Shown: positions 32,278-41,355, counted from the first letter of the stretch. The stretch: DNA of 46,864 nucleotides from Planotetraspora thailandica (GCF_016863335.1 NZ_BOOR01000049.1:1-46864); one strand, 5' to 3'. Translations and numbers: made by a program. Notes: generated by a model not told the origin, from the letters alone.

Positions 32278-32854
32278 CTCCGCGGGCTCGGTCCGCGCAC
32301 GGTCTCATGACATCAGCGACGGGCGACTCGAAGCAGCGCCAGGGTCTCGTTCCGGACGCGGTGCGCTCGAAGCGGTGATCGACAGCTTCGTCGAGTCGAT
32401 CTGGGTCGCCCGGCCCGGGATCTCGGACGCGGACGCACGACGGTTGTCGGCCACAGCCGATGCCCTCATCGCCGCCTGCCCCGAGGCCGCTCAACCAAGA
32501 TCGCTGGGCCGCCCAAGCGAAGTGAGAGGCCGCGCGCACCGGTACGTCTCAACACATCTGCGAGATCCGGAGTTGAGCGTCACGGGTGTCGCCCGGCACC
32601 TCGGCATCAGCGTTCGCGCGCTACACCTGGCGTTTGCGAGCGAGCCGGAAACGATCGGCAACTTGATCCGGCGGCTCCGGCTCGAGCGCGCGCGTGACGA
32701 TCTCCTGATCGAGCGGAGCGAGCGCGGACTTGTTGCAGTGGTGAGCCGGCGTTGGGGGTTCAGCGGTCCCGCGAGCTTCGCTCGCGCGTTCCGTCGAGAA
32801 TTCGGCTGTTCGCCAGTCCAGTGGCGACGTTCGAAAGCCATCCTCGATCAGTAG
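32267..32854 (+). CDS. AraC-family regulator lacking the sensor domain
   Basis: A 195-residue protein with a full AraC DNA-binding half (LSVTGVARHLGISVRALHLA; VVSRRWGFSGPASFARAFRR; EFGCSPVQWRR) but only about 90 residues before it, corresponding to the linker helices that normally follow the cupin sensor. It starts inside the end of the upstream AraC gene (11-base overlap). Either it is a shortened duplicate that heterodimerises with, or competes with, its neighbour, or its 5' half was lost. The two proteins are clearly related in the DNA-binding half. Its stop overlaps the convergent TetR stop by 7 bases. Confidence 0.75.
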   Translation: MSRSSAGSVRARSHDISDGRLEAAPGSRSGRGALEAVIDSFVESIWVARPGISDADARRLSATADALIAACPEAAQPRSLGRPSEVRGRAHRYVSTHLRDPELSVTGVARHLGISVRALHLAFASEPETIGNLIRRLRLERARDDLLIERSERGLVAVVSRRWGFSGPASFARAFRREFGCSPVQWRRSKAILDQ

Positions 32855-33474
32855 ACCGGGCTCATGCTCGCCCGTGGAAACGGCAGCGCGTCGCAGAAGA
32901 CCTCCGCGACCTCGTGCAACCGTTCGGCAGGTGTTCCCAGACGACTGAGCTGGATCAGGCCCTGTGAGACCAGCAGGATGTTCGCGCTGAGCGCGGAGAT
33001 TCTGTCTTCGCCGACATCGGCGATGTCTGGACCGGTCGCGCTGCGGAGGCGGTCGGCGATGCCTGCTTCCATCTGTTCCGTGGCCCGGGTGCTGATCGCC
33101 ACGACCTCGGGCATGTGGTCCCCGAACTGCGCGATGCTATTGATCATCAGGCATCCCCGGCGATCGGGATGGGACGCGCAGTCAGCGATGATCGCTTTGA
33201 AGAGTGCGTGCACCGCCGACCGCACGGACCCCGGGGCCGACAGGATCACCTCTCGCACGAATTCGGTACGGCGTTCGCAGTATCGGTCGAAGACGGTCAG
33301 GAACAGCCTCATCTTGCTGCCGTAGGCGGCGTAGATGCTGCCGTTTCCAACCCCTGCCGCGGCTGAGACGTCTTCCACTGAAGTGCGGTCGAATCCTTTG
33401 GACCAGAACAGTTCCAGTGCGGCGTCGAGCAAGGCCGACTCGTCGAACCGTCTCGGACGTCCCATCTGGCCCAC
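32848..33474 (-). CDS. TetR-family transcriptional regulator
   Basis: A 208-residue TetR regulator. The DNA-binding region is LLDAALELFWSKGFDRTSVE followed by DVSAAAGVGNGSIYAAYGSK. The C-terminal half (HPDRRGCLMINSIAQFGDHM, LVSQGLIQLSRLGTPAERL) is of the TetR_C_16/AcrR type with the conserved GCL(M/L)xN motif near residue 110, often seen in regulators that respond to small hydrophobic or electrophilic ligands. Start is ATG at 33474 or 33465 (MGRPRRFD). It is divergent from the alpha/beta hydrolase at 33752 and is the likely regulator of that gene. Confidence 0.85.
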   Translation of the reverse strand: MGQMGRPRRFDESALLDAALELFWSKGFDRTSVEDVSAAAGVGNGSIYAAYGSKMRLFLTVFDRYCERRTEFVREVILSAPGSVRSAVHALFKAIIADCASHPDRRGCLMINSIAQFGDHMPEVVAISTRATEQMEAGIADRLRSATGPDIADVGEDRISALSANILLVSQGLIQLSRLGTPAERLHEVAEVFCDALPFPRASMSPVY

Positions 33475-33751
33475 GCTACCAACAACGAAGGTTTACGAGC
33501 CATGCCGAATGGCCCGTCCATCGTTGACGGCGGTCGCCGATTGACCGTGAGCGCTGGGTCTCTGTGCAGTTCGTGCAGGGAGTTGATTGTGGAGGCGCGA
33601 TTCCATAACCATGGGGGCGTGGCTCTTCCGTCCCTACGGCGGTCGCGGCGCGTACATCCAGTGCGGCGAACCCGCGCCGCCCGGCGAGTGCATATCCGTG
33701 CTGCGCCACAGCCCAAGACTTGAGCCAAGATCTCGAAAGAAAGGGATATCT

Positions 33752-34468
33752 GTGTCCGAAACTCCCACCATCGTGCTTGTGCACGGCGCCTTCGCCGACG
33801 GCGCCAGCTGGGCGCCTGTGACGCTGCGGCTGCTTGACCAGGGCTACAAGGTCCTCGTGCCACCCGTCTTCAACCGCAGCCTGTCCGGCGACTCGGCCTA
33901 CATCAAGTCGTTCGTCGAGCAGATCGACGGGCCGGCCATCCTCGCCGGCCACTCTTACGGGGGCGCCGTCATCACGGTCGCCGGTGTCGCCGACAACGTG
34001 GTCGGGCTCGTCTACGTGTCCGGATACGCCCTCGAGGAGGGCGAGAGCCTGGGACAGCTGCAGGGCGGATTCCCCGACTCCGAGCTCGCGGCGAACCTCG
34101 TCTACTCCCCGTACCCCGTCGAGGGCGGCGAGCCCGGCACGGATGTGTCGGTGAACATCGACGCGTTTCCTGCCGTGTTCGCCGCCGGCGTCGAGCCGGA
34201 CAAGGCGAAGGTGTTCGCGGCATCGCAGCGGCCTTTGTCGGCGATCGCGTTCGGAGAGCCCGCATCAGTGGCGGCGTGGAAGACCAAGCCGGGTTGGGGG
34301 ATCGTCTCCGGCGCCGACCGTACGATCAATCCCGATGTCGAGCGCTTCGGTTACAAGCGGGCCGGGCTCCGGAAGGTGCTTGAGATCGATGCCCCTCACC
34401 TGGTGATGCAGACCCACCCGGCCGAGGTGGCGACGTTCATCACCGACGCGATCGCCGAACTCGGCTGA
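33752..34468 (+). CDS. Alpha/beta hydrolase, paralog 1
   Basis: A 238-residue cytosolic hydrolase. It begins VSETPTIVLVHGAFADGASW, the HG oxyanion motif of esterase-like alpha/beta hydrolases, has the nucleophile elbow GHSYGGAVI (Ser near residue 72), the acid in SGADRTINPDVERF and the final His in IDAPHLVMQTHP. It is very like the protein at 39577: long blocks such as AVITVAGV, NVVGLVYV and LEEGESLG are shared, and I estimate well over half the residues are identical. GTG at 33752 follows AAAGAAAGGG. It is divergent from a TetR gene and followed by a damaged HSL-type hydrolase. Substrate unknown; family members hydrolyse small esters. Confidence 0.85.
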   Translation: MSETPTIVLVHGAFADGASWAPVTLRLLDQGYKVLVPPVFNRSLSGDSAYIKSFVEQIDGPAILAGHSYGGAVITVAGVADNVVGLVYVSGYALEEGESLGQLQGGFPDSELAANLVYSPYPVEGGEPGTDVSVNIDAFPAVFAAGVEPDKAKVFAASQRPLSAIAFGEPASVAAWKTKPGWGIVSGADRTINPDVERFGYKRAGLRKVLEIDAPHLVMQTHPAEVATFITDAIAELG

Positions 34469-34504
34469 CATCCAACCTGGCTCACAAGGAGCAAAGGCAC
34501 GATC

Positions 34505-34827
34505 ATGGCAGGAAACCCCTTGGGCATCTCGCTTGAGAAGGCGGCGCAGGAATTCGTCGATGCGCCCTCGGAGCCCCCGTTTCTCTACCAGCTCGCTCCG
34601 GAGGCGGGACGCAAGGCCGTCGACGGAGTGCAGGACAGCCCGATCTTCAAACCCGGGGTCGACGAGGAGTGGATCAGCTGCGCGAGGCGGGCGTTCCCGT
34701 CACGCAGGTTCGGTACGCGGCGATCATTCACGACTTCGTGATGGTCAATTCCATGCATGACACTCACGCGACCAAGGCCGCCGTCGCGCAGGCCGTCGCC
34801 GTACTCAAGGAAGCCCTGCACGGCTGA
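34505..34827 (+). pseudogene. HSL-type alpha/beta hydrolase with a large internal deletion
   Basis: The first ~58 codons (MAGNPLGISLEKAAQEFVDA ... GVDEEWIS) match the N-terminus of the intact hydrolase at 38586. At about 34672-34676 the sequence jumps, in another frame, to the C-terminus: LREAGVPVTQVRYAAIIHDF, then TKAAVAQAVAVLKEALHG and a stop at 34827. The middle ~220 residues, including the oxyanion HGAG motif and the nucleophile, are missing, so the product cannot be active. A ribosome binding site (AAGGAGCAAAGG) remains in front. It is clear evidence of gene duplication followed by decay. Confidence 0.85.
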
Positions 34828-34915
34828 CTCAGACGTCGGTGCCAGGTCGACACGGAAGGCCCTGGCAATCTGGACGGGCAGTGCCACTCGGGGGAGCAGT
34901 GGAAGCGGGAGCGGG

Positions 34916-37234
34916 ATGCGATTCGGTCGGATGTTACGGGAGTTGCGGCAGGCTCGTGGCTTGACGCTCGAGGAGCTGGCTGAAGCGTCCGGTGTTTCAG
35001 GGCGAGCGATCGGTGACATGGAGCGGGGGCGGAGTCTGCGTCCGCATCGTGGAACGGTCGCCGCGCTCGCGCAGGGTCTGCAGTTGGACGAAGGGATGCG
35101 TGCCGAACTGCTGACGGCCGCCCGTGGCGCCCGTCCATGCGCGAAGCCCGTCGAATCCCTCAAGGCGTCACCCCACACGTTGCCCAGAGGCGTCCGGGAC
35201 TTCGTCGGGCGTCACGCGGAATTGGCCAAGCTGCGCGCCCTCGTGCAGCCGCCGCCCGAGGACACTGCGGTGCAGGGCCAGGGAAGGATCGCCGTCGCAC
35301 CACCGGTGGCGGTGCTGTTCGGTGCGCCCGGAAGCGGCAAGACGACCCTGGCGGTCCGGCTGGCCGAGGAATGCGCGCCGAGTCTCGCGGACGGGGCGTT
35401 CCTGCTGGACATGCGAGGCCTGGATGCGCAGCCACTCTCAGCGGAGGAGGCGGCGCTGCGTCTGCTGGGCGCATGGGGCGTCGCTGATCTTGAGGCGGCA
35501 CGACTGAGCGCTGAGGAGCGCCTCACGCGCTATCACACGATCGCAGCCGGGCTCCGGACGGTCCTGATCCTGGACAATGCCGGCAGCGAGGCTCAGGTCA
35601 GACCCCTGCTGCCGCGTGAGGGGCGTCTGATGGTGGTGGTGACCAGTCGTCGGACCCTCGCCGGCTTGGAGGGAGTGCAGCGCGTAGAACTGAGTGCACT
35701 GACCCAGCAGGAGTCCGCCTCCTTGCTGCGTGCCGTCGTCGGCGCCGGCCGTGTGGACGCGGAGCCGGAAGCCGCACGCTCGGTGACCGAGTTGTGCGGG
35801 GGTCTTCCCCTGGCCTTGCGTGTGGCCGCCAACTGGGCCGCGACCCGTACGAACTGGAGTCTGCAACGACTCGCCGCCCGGCTCATTGACGAGGATCGCC
35901 GGCTGGACTCGCTCAGCGCCGGTGACGTGCGCGTCAACACGGCGTTCTCTCTGTCCTACTCGCGTCTCGCTCCTGAGGTCGCCCGGATGTTCCGGCTGTT
36001 GTCGCTGGTGCCGGGACAGGATTTCAGCGTGCCGCTGGCGGCCGTGCTCGCGGGCGTGTCCCTGCCTGCCGCGGAAGACGTCCTGGAGGAACTGCTGGAG
36101 GCGGGGCTGCTGATGACCTACGGCGAGGATCGCTACCGCTTCCACGATCTGCTGCGCCTGTATGCCAGGGCTCGCCACCGCTTGGAGGACGGCGAGGAGG
36201 AGTCGGCGGCCGCCAGTTCTCGGCTGCGTACATGGCTGCTCGACACGGCAATCGTCGCCGGTCGCTGGTATGAGCCGGGGTACGGTGCGCCGCCGCCGGA
36301 CCCCTCTCGCTTGGTCGCTCTCGACGAGCGTGAGCAGGCGCTGCACTGGATCAAAGTGGAGAGTGACAACTGGTTGGCGGCTTTCCGCGAGGCCGCCAAG
36401 GGTGGCGAGCACGCCAAGGTCACCGAGGTCGCGGAAGCCATGCACTGGTTCTCCGACAACTGGGTGTCCTGGAGCCACTGGGTTGAGATCTACGAATGCG
36501 CCGCCCAGGCTGGAGCGGCCCTTGGCGACGCCGTACTGGAAGCCACCCACCGCAACTACCTCGCATGGGCCTATTGGAGCTGTGAACACCGCCTTGACGA
36601 GGCGATCGAGGCCGCTACGTGCGCACTCGACCTCGCCAGGGCCGCTGGGGACGTCGTCCAGCAAGCGTGGGCGCACTCCTATCTCGGCGGACTGCAGAAC
36701 CGGGTCGACGACGTGTCACCCGCCGCGGACAACTATCGGCGAGCCATGCGACTGTTCGCCCAGGCCGACGAGATCAACGGATACCTCCAAGCCTGCAACG
36801 TGGCCATCGGCATCCTGGACAAGGCCGGCCGGGGGCACGAAGCCATCACGGTTTACCGGGAGGTGATGGACGCCCTCGCTGATCCGCGTAACCGCGACCG
36901 CATTCCGCCGAACGTACGGGACTTCACCGCCTTGATCGCCACGTATTACGTGTCGTTCGTCCATCTCAATCAAGCGAACTGGCCGGACGTGGTCGATGTT
37001 CTGCGTCCCATCCGCGGGCAGTTCGACGCCCGCGGATGGCACCAGCAGGCGGGCAAGGTCCATCTCAACCTGGCTCATGCGCTGGCCCACCTCGGTGAAG
37101 ACGCCGAGGCCGCCATCGAGTACCACACAGTGCTCACGCTGGAAGGCCGCATCCCCTCGGTCACAGTGGAAAAGGCCCGCGCAGGCCTGGACGCCCTTGC
37201 CGCCGGCCGGCCGCCGTCGCCGATCCGGTTGTGA
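34916..37234 (+). CDS. XRE-NB-ARC-TPR regulator (STAND ATPase, SARP-like architecture without the SARP domain)
   Basis: A 772-residue STAND protein. Residues 1-65 are an XRE helix-turn-helix (RFGRMLRELRQARGLTLEEL, GVSGRAIGDMERGRS). An NB-ARC ATPase follows: Walker A GAPGSGKTTLA near 136-146, Walker B TVLILDN near 215-221, GGLPLALRVA near 294-303, and the MHD-like FHDLLRLYARAR near 410. Residues about 480-765 are TPR-like helices (NYLAWAYWSCEHRLDEAIEA, AHSYLGGLQNR, YRRAMRLFAQADE). Such proteins act as ATP-dependent switches that bind DNA and often control secondary metabolism or stress genes. ATG at 34916 follows a purine-rich GGAAGCGGGAGCGGG; upstream frame to 34757 overlaps the pseudogene. 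Confidence 0.88.
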   Translation: MRFGRMLRELRQARGLTLEELAEASGVSGRAIGDMERGRSLRPHRGTVAALAQGLQLDEGMRAELLTAARGARPCAKPVESLKASPHTLPRGVRDFVGRHAELAKLRALVQPPPEDTAVQGQGRIAVAPPVAVLFGAPGSGKTTLAVRLAEECAPSLADGAFLLDMRGLDAQPLSAEEAALRLLGAWGVADLEAARLSAEERLTRYHTIAAGLRTVLILDNAGSEAQVRPLLPREGRLMVVVTSRRTLAGLEGVQRVELSALTQQESASLLRAVVGAGRVDAEPEAARSVTELCGGLPLALRVAANWAATRTNWSLQRLAARLIDEDRRLDSLSAGDVRVNTAFSLSYSRLAPEVARMFRLLSLVPGQDFSVPLAAVLAGVSLPAAEDVLEELLEAGLLMTYGEDRYRFHDLLRLYARARHRLEDGEEESAAASSRLRTWLLDTAIVAGRWYEPGYGAPPPDPSRLVALDEREQALHWIKVESDNWLAAFREAAKGGEHAKVTEVAEAMHWFSDNWVSWSHWVEIYECAAQAGAALGDAVLEATHRNYLAWAYWSCEHRLDEAIEAATCALDLARAAGDVVQQAWAHSYLGGLQNRVDDVSPAADNYRRAMRLFAQADEINGYLQACNVAIGILDKAGRGHEAITVYREVMDALADPRNRDRIPPNVRDFTALIATYYVSFVHLNQANWPDVVDVLRPIRGQFDARGWHQQAGKVHLNLAHALAHLGEDAEAAIEYHTVLTLEGRIPSVTVEKARAGLDALAAGRPPSPIRL

Positions 37235-37288
37235 GTGGCGGGTGGCCCGGTCGAGGTGCGTCGGGGCCGGAAGGAGGACAGTGCTACT

Positions 37289-38269
37289 TCAATCGCTTCC
37301 AGTGGCGCGCCGTTCGCCGGACACGCTGTCCGCCTGCCAGTCACGAGGCGTCATGCCGTAAGCCGTGCGGAAGACGCGGCTGAAGTGGCTGGGACTCACG
37401 AAACCCCAGCGCCGGGCAATGGCCGCCACCCCCAGTTCCCTGGCCATGGGCCGGAGAAGGTCCCGGCGGCACCGCTCCAGCCGCTGCATCCGAATCCACC
37501 CGCCCAGCGTGACGCCCTCCATCTGGAACAACTGGTGCACGTAGCGGACCGATACGAAGTGCGCTTCGGCGATTTTGGCCGGTGACAAGTCGGGGTCGGA
37601 AAGGTTGCGCATGATGTGGTCCTTCACGCGTACAAGCGTGGCCGCACCAGTCTGCGGAGCCTTGGGAGCAGAGCGACCCCGCCGCTCTTCGATGAGCAGT
37701 TCCACCAGGTCGAGCGCAGTGGCGGCGACTCGACGGCCGACGGCGTCGTCGAAGCCCGCCGCTTCGTGCGCCACACGCGCCAGATAGGTGGCCACCAGTG
37801 CGGCGCTGCCCTCTTCGGCGGTGAAAGCCGTTGCAGTCAGCGCCCGAAGATCCTCGTCCCGCACGTGAAGCTCTTCGCGAGGGAAATGGAACGAGGTGAA
37901 ACTGAATTCGCCGTCGAGCTTTTTCCTGAACAGGCGAGACGAATCGCTGATGGAGAATTCGCCTGGATTTATCAGGGATTCTCGCCCGTCCTGCTCCTTT
38001 AGCGCGGTGCCTCGGTGCTGAAGACTGAGGATGAGTGATGTCTGGCCGTCCTGGGAGATCAGTCGCCGGTTGCGCGTCACCACTTGCGGTCCCGCCTGGA
38101 CTCGAGAGATCCGCAGGGGACCGAGCTGATCGCTGACGATCGTTCCAGGCGACGGCGCCTTCTCGAGGAGAGCCACATCCATTGGCATGAAGGTGCGAGA
38201 CACCGCTTCGTGCCAGCGCTCCGCCCGGTCGGAGGCGGACAGAGGCGCGGTGGACAGGACGACGGACAC
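37289..38269 (-). CDS. AraC-family transcriptional regulator
   Basis: A 326-residue AraC regulator with an AraC_binding_2 sensor (residues about 10-190: SASDRAERWHEAVSRTFMPM, FSISDSSRLFRKKLDGEFSF, TSFHFPREELHVRDEDL) and a C-terminal DNA-binding half (AKIAEAHFVSVRYVHQLFQM; LGVAAIARRWGFVSPSHFSR; VFRTAYGMTPRDWQ). The layout resembles the regulators at 31348 and 32267, giving three AraC proteins in 7 kb. It is divergent from the HSL-type hydrolase at 38586 with a 316-base gap, and is the probable activator of the hydrolase genes 38586-40296. It converges with the STAND gene. Confidence 0.87.
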   Translation of the reverse strand: MSVVLSTAPLSASDRAERWHEAVSRTFMPMDVALLEKAPSPGTIVSDQLGPLRISRVQAGPQVVTRNRRLISQDGQTSLILSLQHRGTALKEQDGRESLINPGEFSISDSSRLFRKKLDGEFSFTSFHFPREELHVRDEDLRALTATAFTAEEGSAALVATYLARVAHEAAGFDDAVGRRVAATALDLVELLIEERRGRSAPKAPQTGAATLVRVKDHIMRNLSDPDLSPAKIAEAHFVSVRYVHQLFQMEGVTLGGWIRMQRLERCRRDLLRPMARELGVAAIARRWGFVSPSHFSRVFRTAYGMTPRDWQADSVSGERRATGSD

Positions 38270-38585
38270 CGAACTCCTCCACGGTCATCGGGATCGACCG
38301 GCGGTCGGAGCCGGTACCGAAATGACACAGTTTCGACGCCGGACAGTCCAGGAAGAATCGCAGGAAGATTTCACCCGCGGAACTTCCCCCGCCCTCAGCG
38401 CACCGATGCGCATCGGGGATGCCGCCGTCTTCTGTGCGCTGCTGGTGCAGCGGTGGTGCGCTGGCGGGCGATCACTGCCCGATCCGTGGTTTTAGCGTGA
38501 AGCGACGACATCGGAGCACGTCGCACGTGACCCGGGTCGCCTTGCCGGAAGGACCGGCGTAACAGCGAAACTCCAGGAGATTCAT
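38270..38585. other. Divergent promoter region of the AraC and hydrolase genes
   Basis: 316 bases with no gene. The hydrolase start is preceded by CAGGAGATTCAT. No convincing long palindrome is seen; AraC sites are often direct repeats that cannot be spotted reliably by eye. Confidence 0.4.
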
Positions 38586-39557
38586 ATGTCCGACTCCGTC
38601 ACGCCCGTTCAGCCGGTGCTGGAGCCCGCGGCAGCCGCCTTCGCGGAGGCCACCGCCAACCCGCCGTACCTGTTCGACCTGCCCCCGGCGGAAGGGCGCA
38701 AGGCCGTCGACGAAGTGCAGTCCGGCGAGATCGAGAAGCCGGCGATCGACGAGGAGTGGATCACCATCTCGGGCGGCCCGACGGGCAGCGTCCGCGCCCG
38801 CATCGTCAGGCCCGCCGGCGCCGAGGGGACCCTGCCGGTGATCCTCTACATCCACGGCGCAGGCTGGGTTTTCGGCAACGCCCACACCCACGACCGCCTG
38901 GTGCGCGAACTCGCCGTCGGCGCAGGCGCCGCCGTGGTCTTCCCCGAGTACGACCTGTCGCCCGAGGTTCGCTACCCCGTCGCCATCGAGCAGAACTACG
39001 CGGTCGCCCAGTGGATCGTCCAGCAGGGCGCCCTCAAGGGGCTGGACGGCTCACGGCTGGCCGTGGCGGGAGACTCCGTCGGCGGCAACATGACCGCCGC
39101 GCTCACCCTGATGGCCAAGGAGCGCGGGGACGTTCCCCTGGTCCAGCAGGTGCTGTTCTACCCCGTCACCGACGCGAGCTTCGACACCGCTTCCTACCAC
39201 CAGTTCGCTACCGGCTTCTTCCTGCGCCGTGACGGCATGCAGTGGTTCTGGGATCAGTACACGACGGACGAGGGCGAGCGCGCCCAGATCACCGCGTCTC
39301 CGCTGCGTGCCACCGTCGAGCAGCTCACCGGCCTGCCCCCGGCTCTGGTCATCACCGGCGAGGCCGACGTCCTGCGCGACGAGGGCGAGGCCTACGCCAA
39401 CAAGCTCCGCAAGGCCGGCGTGCCCGTCACCGCTGTGCGCTTCCAGGCGATCATCCACGACTTTGTGATGCTCAACGCCCTGCGCGAGACCCATGCCGCG
39501 GAGGCCGCCATCACTCTGGCCGTCGGCACGCTGCGCGCCGCCCTTCACACCGCCTGA
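38586..39557 (+). CDS. HSL-family alpha/beta hydrolase (esterase/lipase type)
   Basis: A 323-residue hydrolase of the hormone-sensitive-lipase family (alpha/beta hydrolase fold 3). The oxyanion motif is ILYIHGAGWVFG (about residue 89; HGAG instead of the usual HGGG), the nucleophile Ser ~162 is in VAGDSVGGNM, the acid is Asp ~260 in ITGEADVLRDEGE, and the catalytic His ~290 is in AIIHDFVMLN. No signal peptide. It acts on short to medium acyl esters by family analogy. It forms an operon with the hydrolase at 39577 (19-base gap). A deleted copy of this gene lies at 34505. Confidence 0.88.
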   Translation: MSDSVTPVQPVLEPAAAAFAEATANPPYLFDLPPAEGRKAVDEVQSGEIEKPAIDEEWITISGGPTGSVRARIVRPAGAEGTLPVILYIHGAGWVFGNAHTHDRLVRELAVGAGAAVVFPEYDLSPEVRYPVAIEQNYAVAQWIVQQGALKGLDGSRLAVAGDSVGGNMTAALTLMAKERGDVPLVQQVLFYPVTDASFDTASYHQFATGFFLRRDGMQWFWDQYTTDEGERAQITASPLRATVEQLTGLPPALVITGEADVLRDEGEAYANKLRKAGVPVTAVRFQAIIHDFVMLNALRETHAAEAAITLAVGTLRAALHTA

Positions 39558-39576
39558 ACGAGGAGAGAACCCAGCC

Positions 39577-40296
39577 GTGACCACCTCTACCCCCACCGTC
39601 GTTCTCGTCCATGGCGCGTTCGCGGACGCCGCCAGTTGGGCCGGGGTCATCACCGAGTTGCAGAGCCACGGCATTCCCGTCGTGGCCCCGCCCAACCCGC
39701 TGCGCGGACTGGCCTCCGACGCCGCGTACATCGCCTCCGTGGCCTCCCAGATCGACGGTCCCGTCGTGCTCGTCGGCCACTCGTACGGCGGTGCGGTCAT
39801 CACCGTGGCCGGCGTCACGGAGAACGTCGTCGGGCTGGTCTACGTGGCCGCCTACGTCCTCGAAGAGGGCGAGAGCCTCGGCGAGCTTCAGGGCCGTTTC
39901 CCCGCCTCTCCGTTGGCCGCCAACCTGAAGGAGGCGACCTACCCCGTCGAGGGCGCCGATCCCGCAGCAGAGGTCGCCATCACCCAGGAAGCGTTCCCCA
40001 CCGTCTTCGCCGCCGATGTGCCGGGGGAAGTCACGAAGGTCCTGGCGGTGACACAGCGTCCGCTCGCCGTCGCGGCCTTCTGGGAGACGGCTTCCGCGGT
40101 CGCGTGGAAGACCAAGCCCTCCTGGGCGCTCGTGTCCGGCGCGGACCAGGCGATCAACCCCGAGGTCGAGCGCTTCGGCGCGAAGCGGGCCGGGGCGACC
40201 ATCGTGGAGCTCGGGGGTGCCTCGCACGCCGTCGCCGTCTCCCAGCCGAAGGAGGTCGCCGACCTGATTCGTGACGCGGTACACGCCACGAGCTGA
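39577..40296 (+). CDS. Alpha/beta hydrolase, paralog 2
   Basis: A 239-residue cytosolic hydrolase, VTTSTPTVVLVHGAFADAAS at the N-terminus, nucleophile elbow LVGHSYGGAVI (Ser near 68), acid in SGADQAINPEVERF, His in GGASHAVAVSQP. It is a close paralog of the gene at 33752, and its neighbour at 38586 is the intact version of the pseudogene at 34505, so the pair has been duplicated with the order inverted. GTG at 39577 has GAGGAGAG about eight bases upstream. Co-transcribed with 38586. Confidence 0.87.
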   Translation: MTTSTPTVVLVHGAFADAASWAGVITELQSHGIPVVAPPNPLRGLASDAAYIASVASQIDGPVVLVGHSYGGAVITVAGVTENVVGLVYVAAYVLEEGESLGELQGRFPASPLAANLKEATYPVEGADPAAEVAITQEAFPTVFAADVPGEVTKVLAVTQRPLAVAAFWETASAVAWKTKPSWALVSGADQAINPEVERFGAKRAGATIVELGGASHAVAVSQPKEVADLIRDAVHATS

Positions 40297-40479
40297 TCAG
40301 GCGGCACAGGCAACCGTCGGCGGGCCGTCTCCGGTGCCGACGGCCGACCCAACGTCCTTCGGTTCCGATCCACATCGCCCTCCTGGCGTGCCCGATCCCG
40401 TACTCGCACCGAAGTCGCATCGGCATTCGGTGACTTACTCATGTGGCCCATGACAGGGCCACCGAAAGGACCTTTCGTC

Positions 40480-41355
40480 ATGCGATTCCGAGGAACACGG
40501 CTGCGCAAGTCTCGCGTGCTGGCCGCCGCATCGGCCCTGGCCGTCACCGGGGTGCTGGTGTCGGCCACCCAGGTGGTCGCGCAGGCCACCACCACCGCGA
40601 AAGACCGCGGTCCCAAGCCGACGATCGTGCTCGTACACGGTGCGTGGGCGGACGCGTCGAGCTGGAACGCGGTGATCAGCCGCCTCCAGCACGACGGTTA
40701 CACCGTCGCCGCCCCGCCCAACCCGCTGCGCGGCGTCGGCTACGACGCGCAGACCCTGAAGAACTATCTGGCCACCATTCAGGGCCCGGTCGTCCTGGTG
40801 GGCCACTCCTACGGCGGCATGGTCATCACCAACGCCGCCGTGGGCAACCCCAATGTCAAGGCCTTGGTCTACGACAACGCCTACATCCCCGCCAAGGGCG
40901 AGACCGTGTTCCAGATCAACGCCGCCAAGCCCGGTTCGTGCGTCACCGCCGACCCGTCGACGTTCCTGAACCTGGTGCAGTACCCCGGCTCTCCCCAGGG
41001 CGACTACGACGCCTACCTCAAGGTCGCGCCCAACGGCACCTACCAGGGGTTCGCGGACTGCTTCGCCAACGGTGTCCCGAGCGCCCAAGCCCGTCTCCTG
41101 GCGGCCGGCCAGCGCCCCTTCGCCGTCAGCGCCGGATCCGAACCCTCCGGCACACCCGCGTGGCAGACCATCCCCTCCTGGGCCGTCGTCGGAACCGCCG
41201 ACCATGTCATTCCCGCAGCCGAGCAGTCGGCCATGGCCGTCCGAGCGGGCGCTCACATCACCAAGGTCGACGCCGGTCACCTGTCCCTCATCACCCGGCC
41301 CGGCGTGGTGACCGACGTCATCCTCGACGCCGCCCGAGCGGCCGTCCGCTCCTGA
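40480..41355 (+). CDS. Secreted alpha/beta hydrolase, paralog 3
   Basis: A 291-residue exported version of the same family. Residues 1-35 form a signal peptide (basic RFRGTRLRKSR, hydrophobic LAAASALAVTGVLVSATQVV, AQA-like cleavage). The mature part has IVLVHGAWADASSWNAV, nucleophile GHSYGGMVI, VGTADHVIP and DAGHLSLITRP. Two cysteines (GSCVTAD and FADCFAN) are absent from the cytosolic paralogs and could form a disulphide outside the cell. ATG at 40480 with GAAAGGACC upstream is chosen; the frame extends to 40441 at an ATG that would add residues before the basic region. Followed by a strong terminator. Confidence 0.85.
   Translation: MRFRGTRLRKSRVLAAASALAVTGVLVSATQVVAQATTTAKDRGPKPTIVLVHGAWADASSWNAVISRLQHDGYTVAAPPNPLRGVGYDAQTLKNYLATIQGPVVLVGHSYGGMVITNAAVGNPNVKALVYDNAYIPAKGETVFQINAAKPGSCVTADPSTFLNLVQYPGSPQGDYDAYLKVAPNGTYQGFADCFANGVPSAQARLLAAGQRPFAVSAGSEPSGTPAWQTIPSWAVVGTADHVIPAAEQSAMAVRAGAHITKVDAGHLSLITRPGVVTDVILDAARAAVRS

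Noticed and set aside
34505-34741. A genuine 78-residue protein
   Set aside because: It aligns with the N-terminus of the HSL hydrolase at 38586 only up to a deletion point, after which the C-terminus continues in another frame.
35438-36676. 412-residue minus-strand open frame under the STAND gene
   Set aside because: It is antisense to a gene with clear NB-ARC motifs and shows no family similarity.
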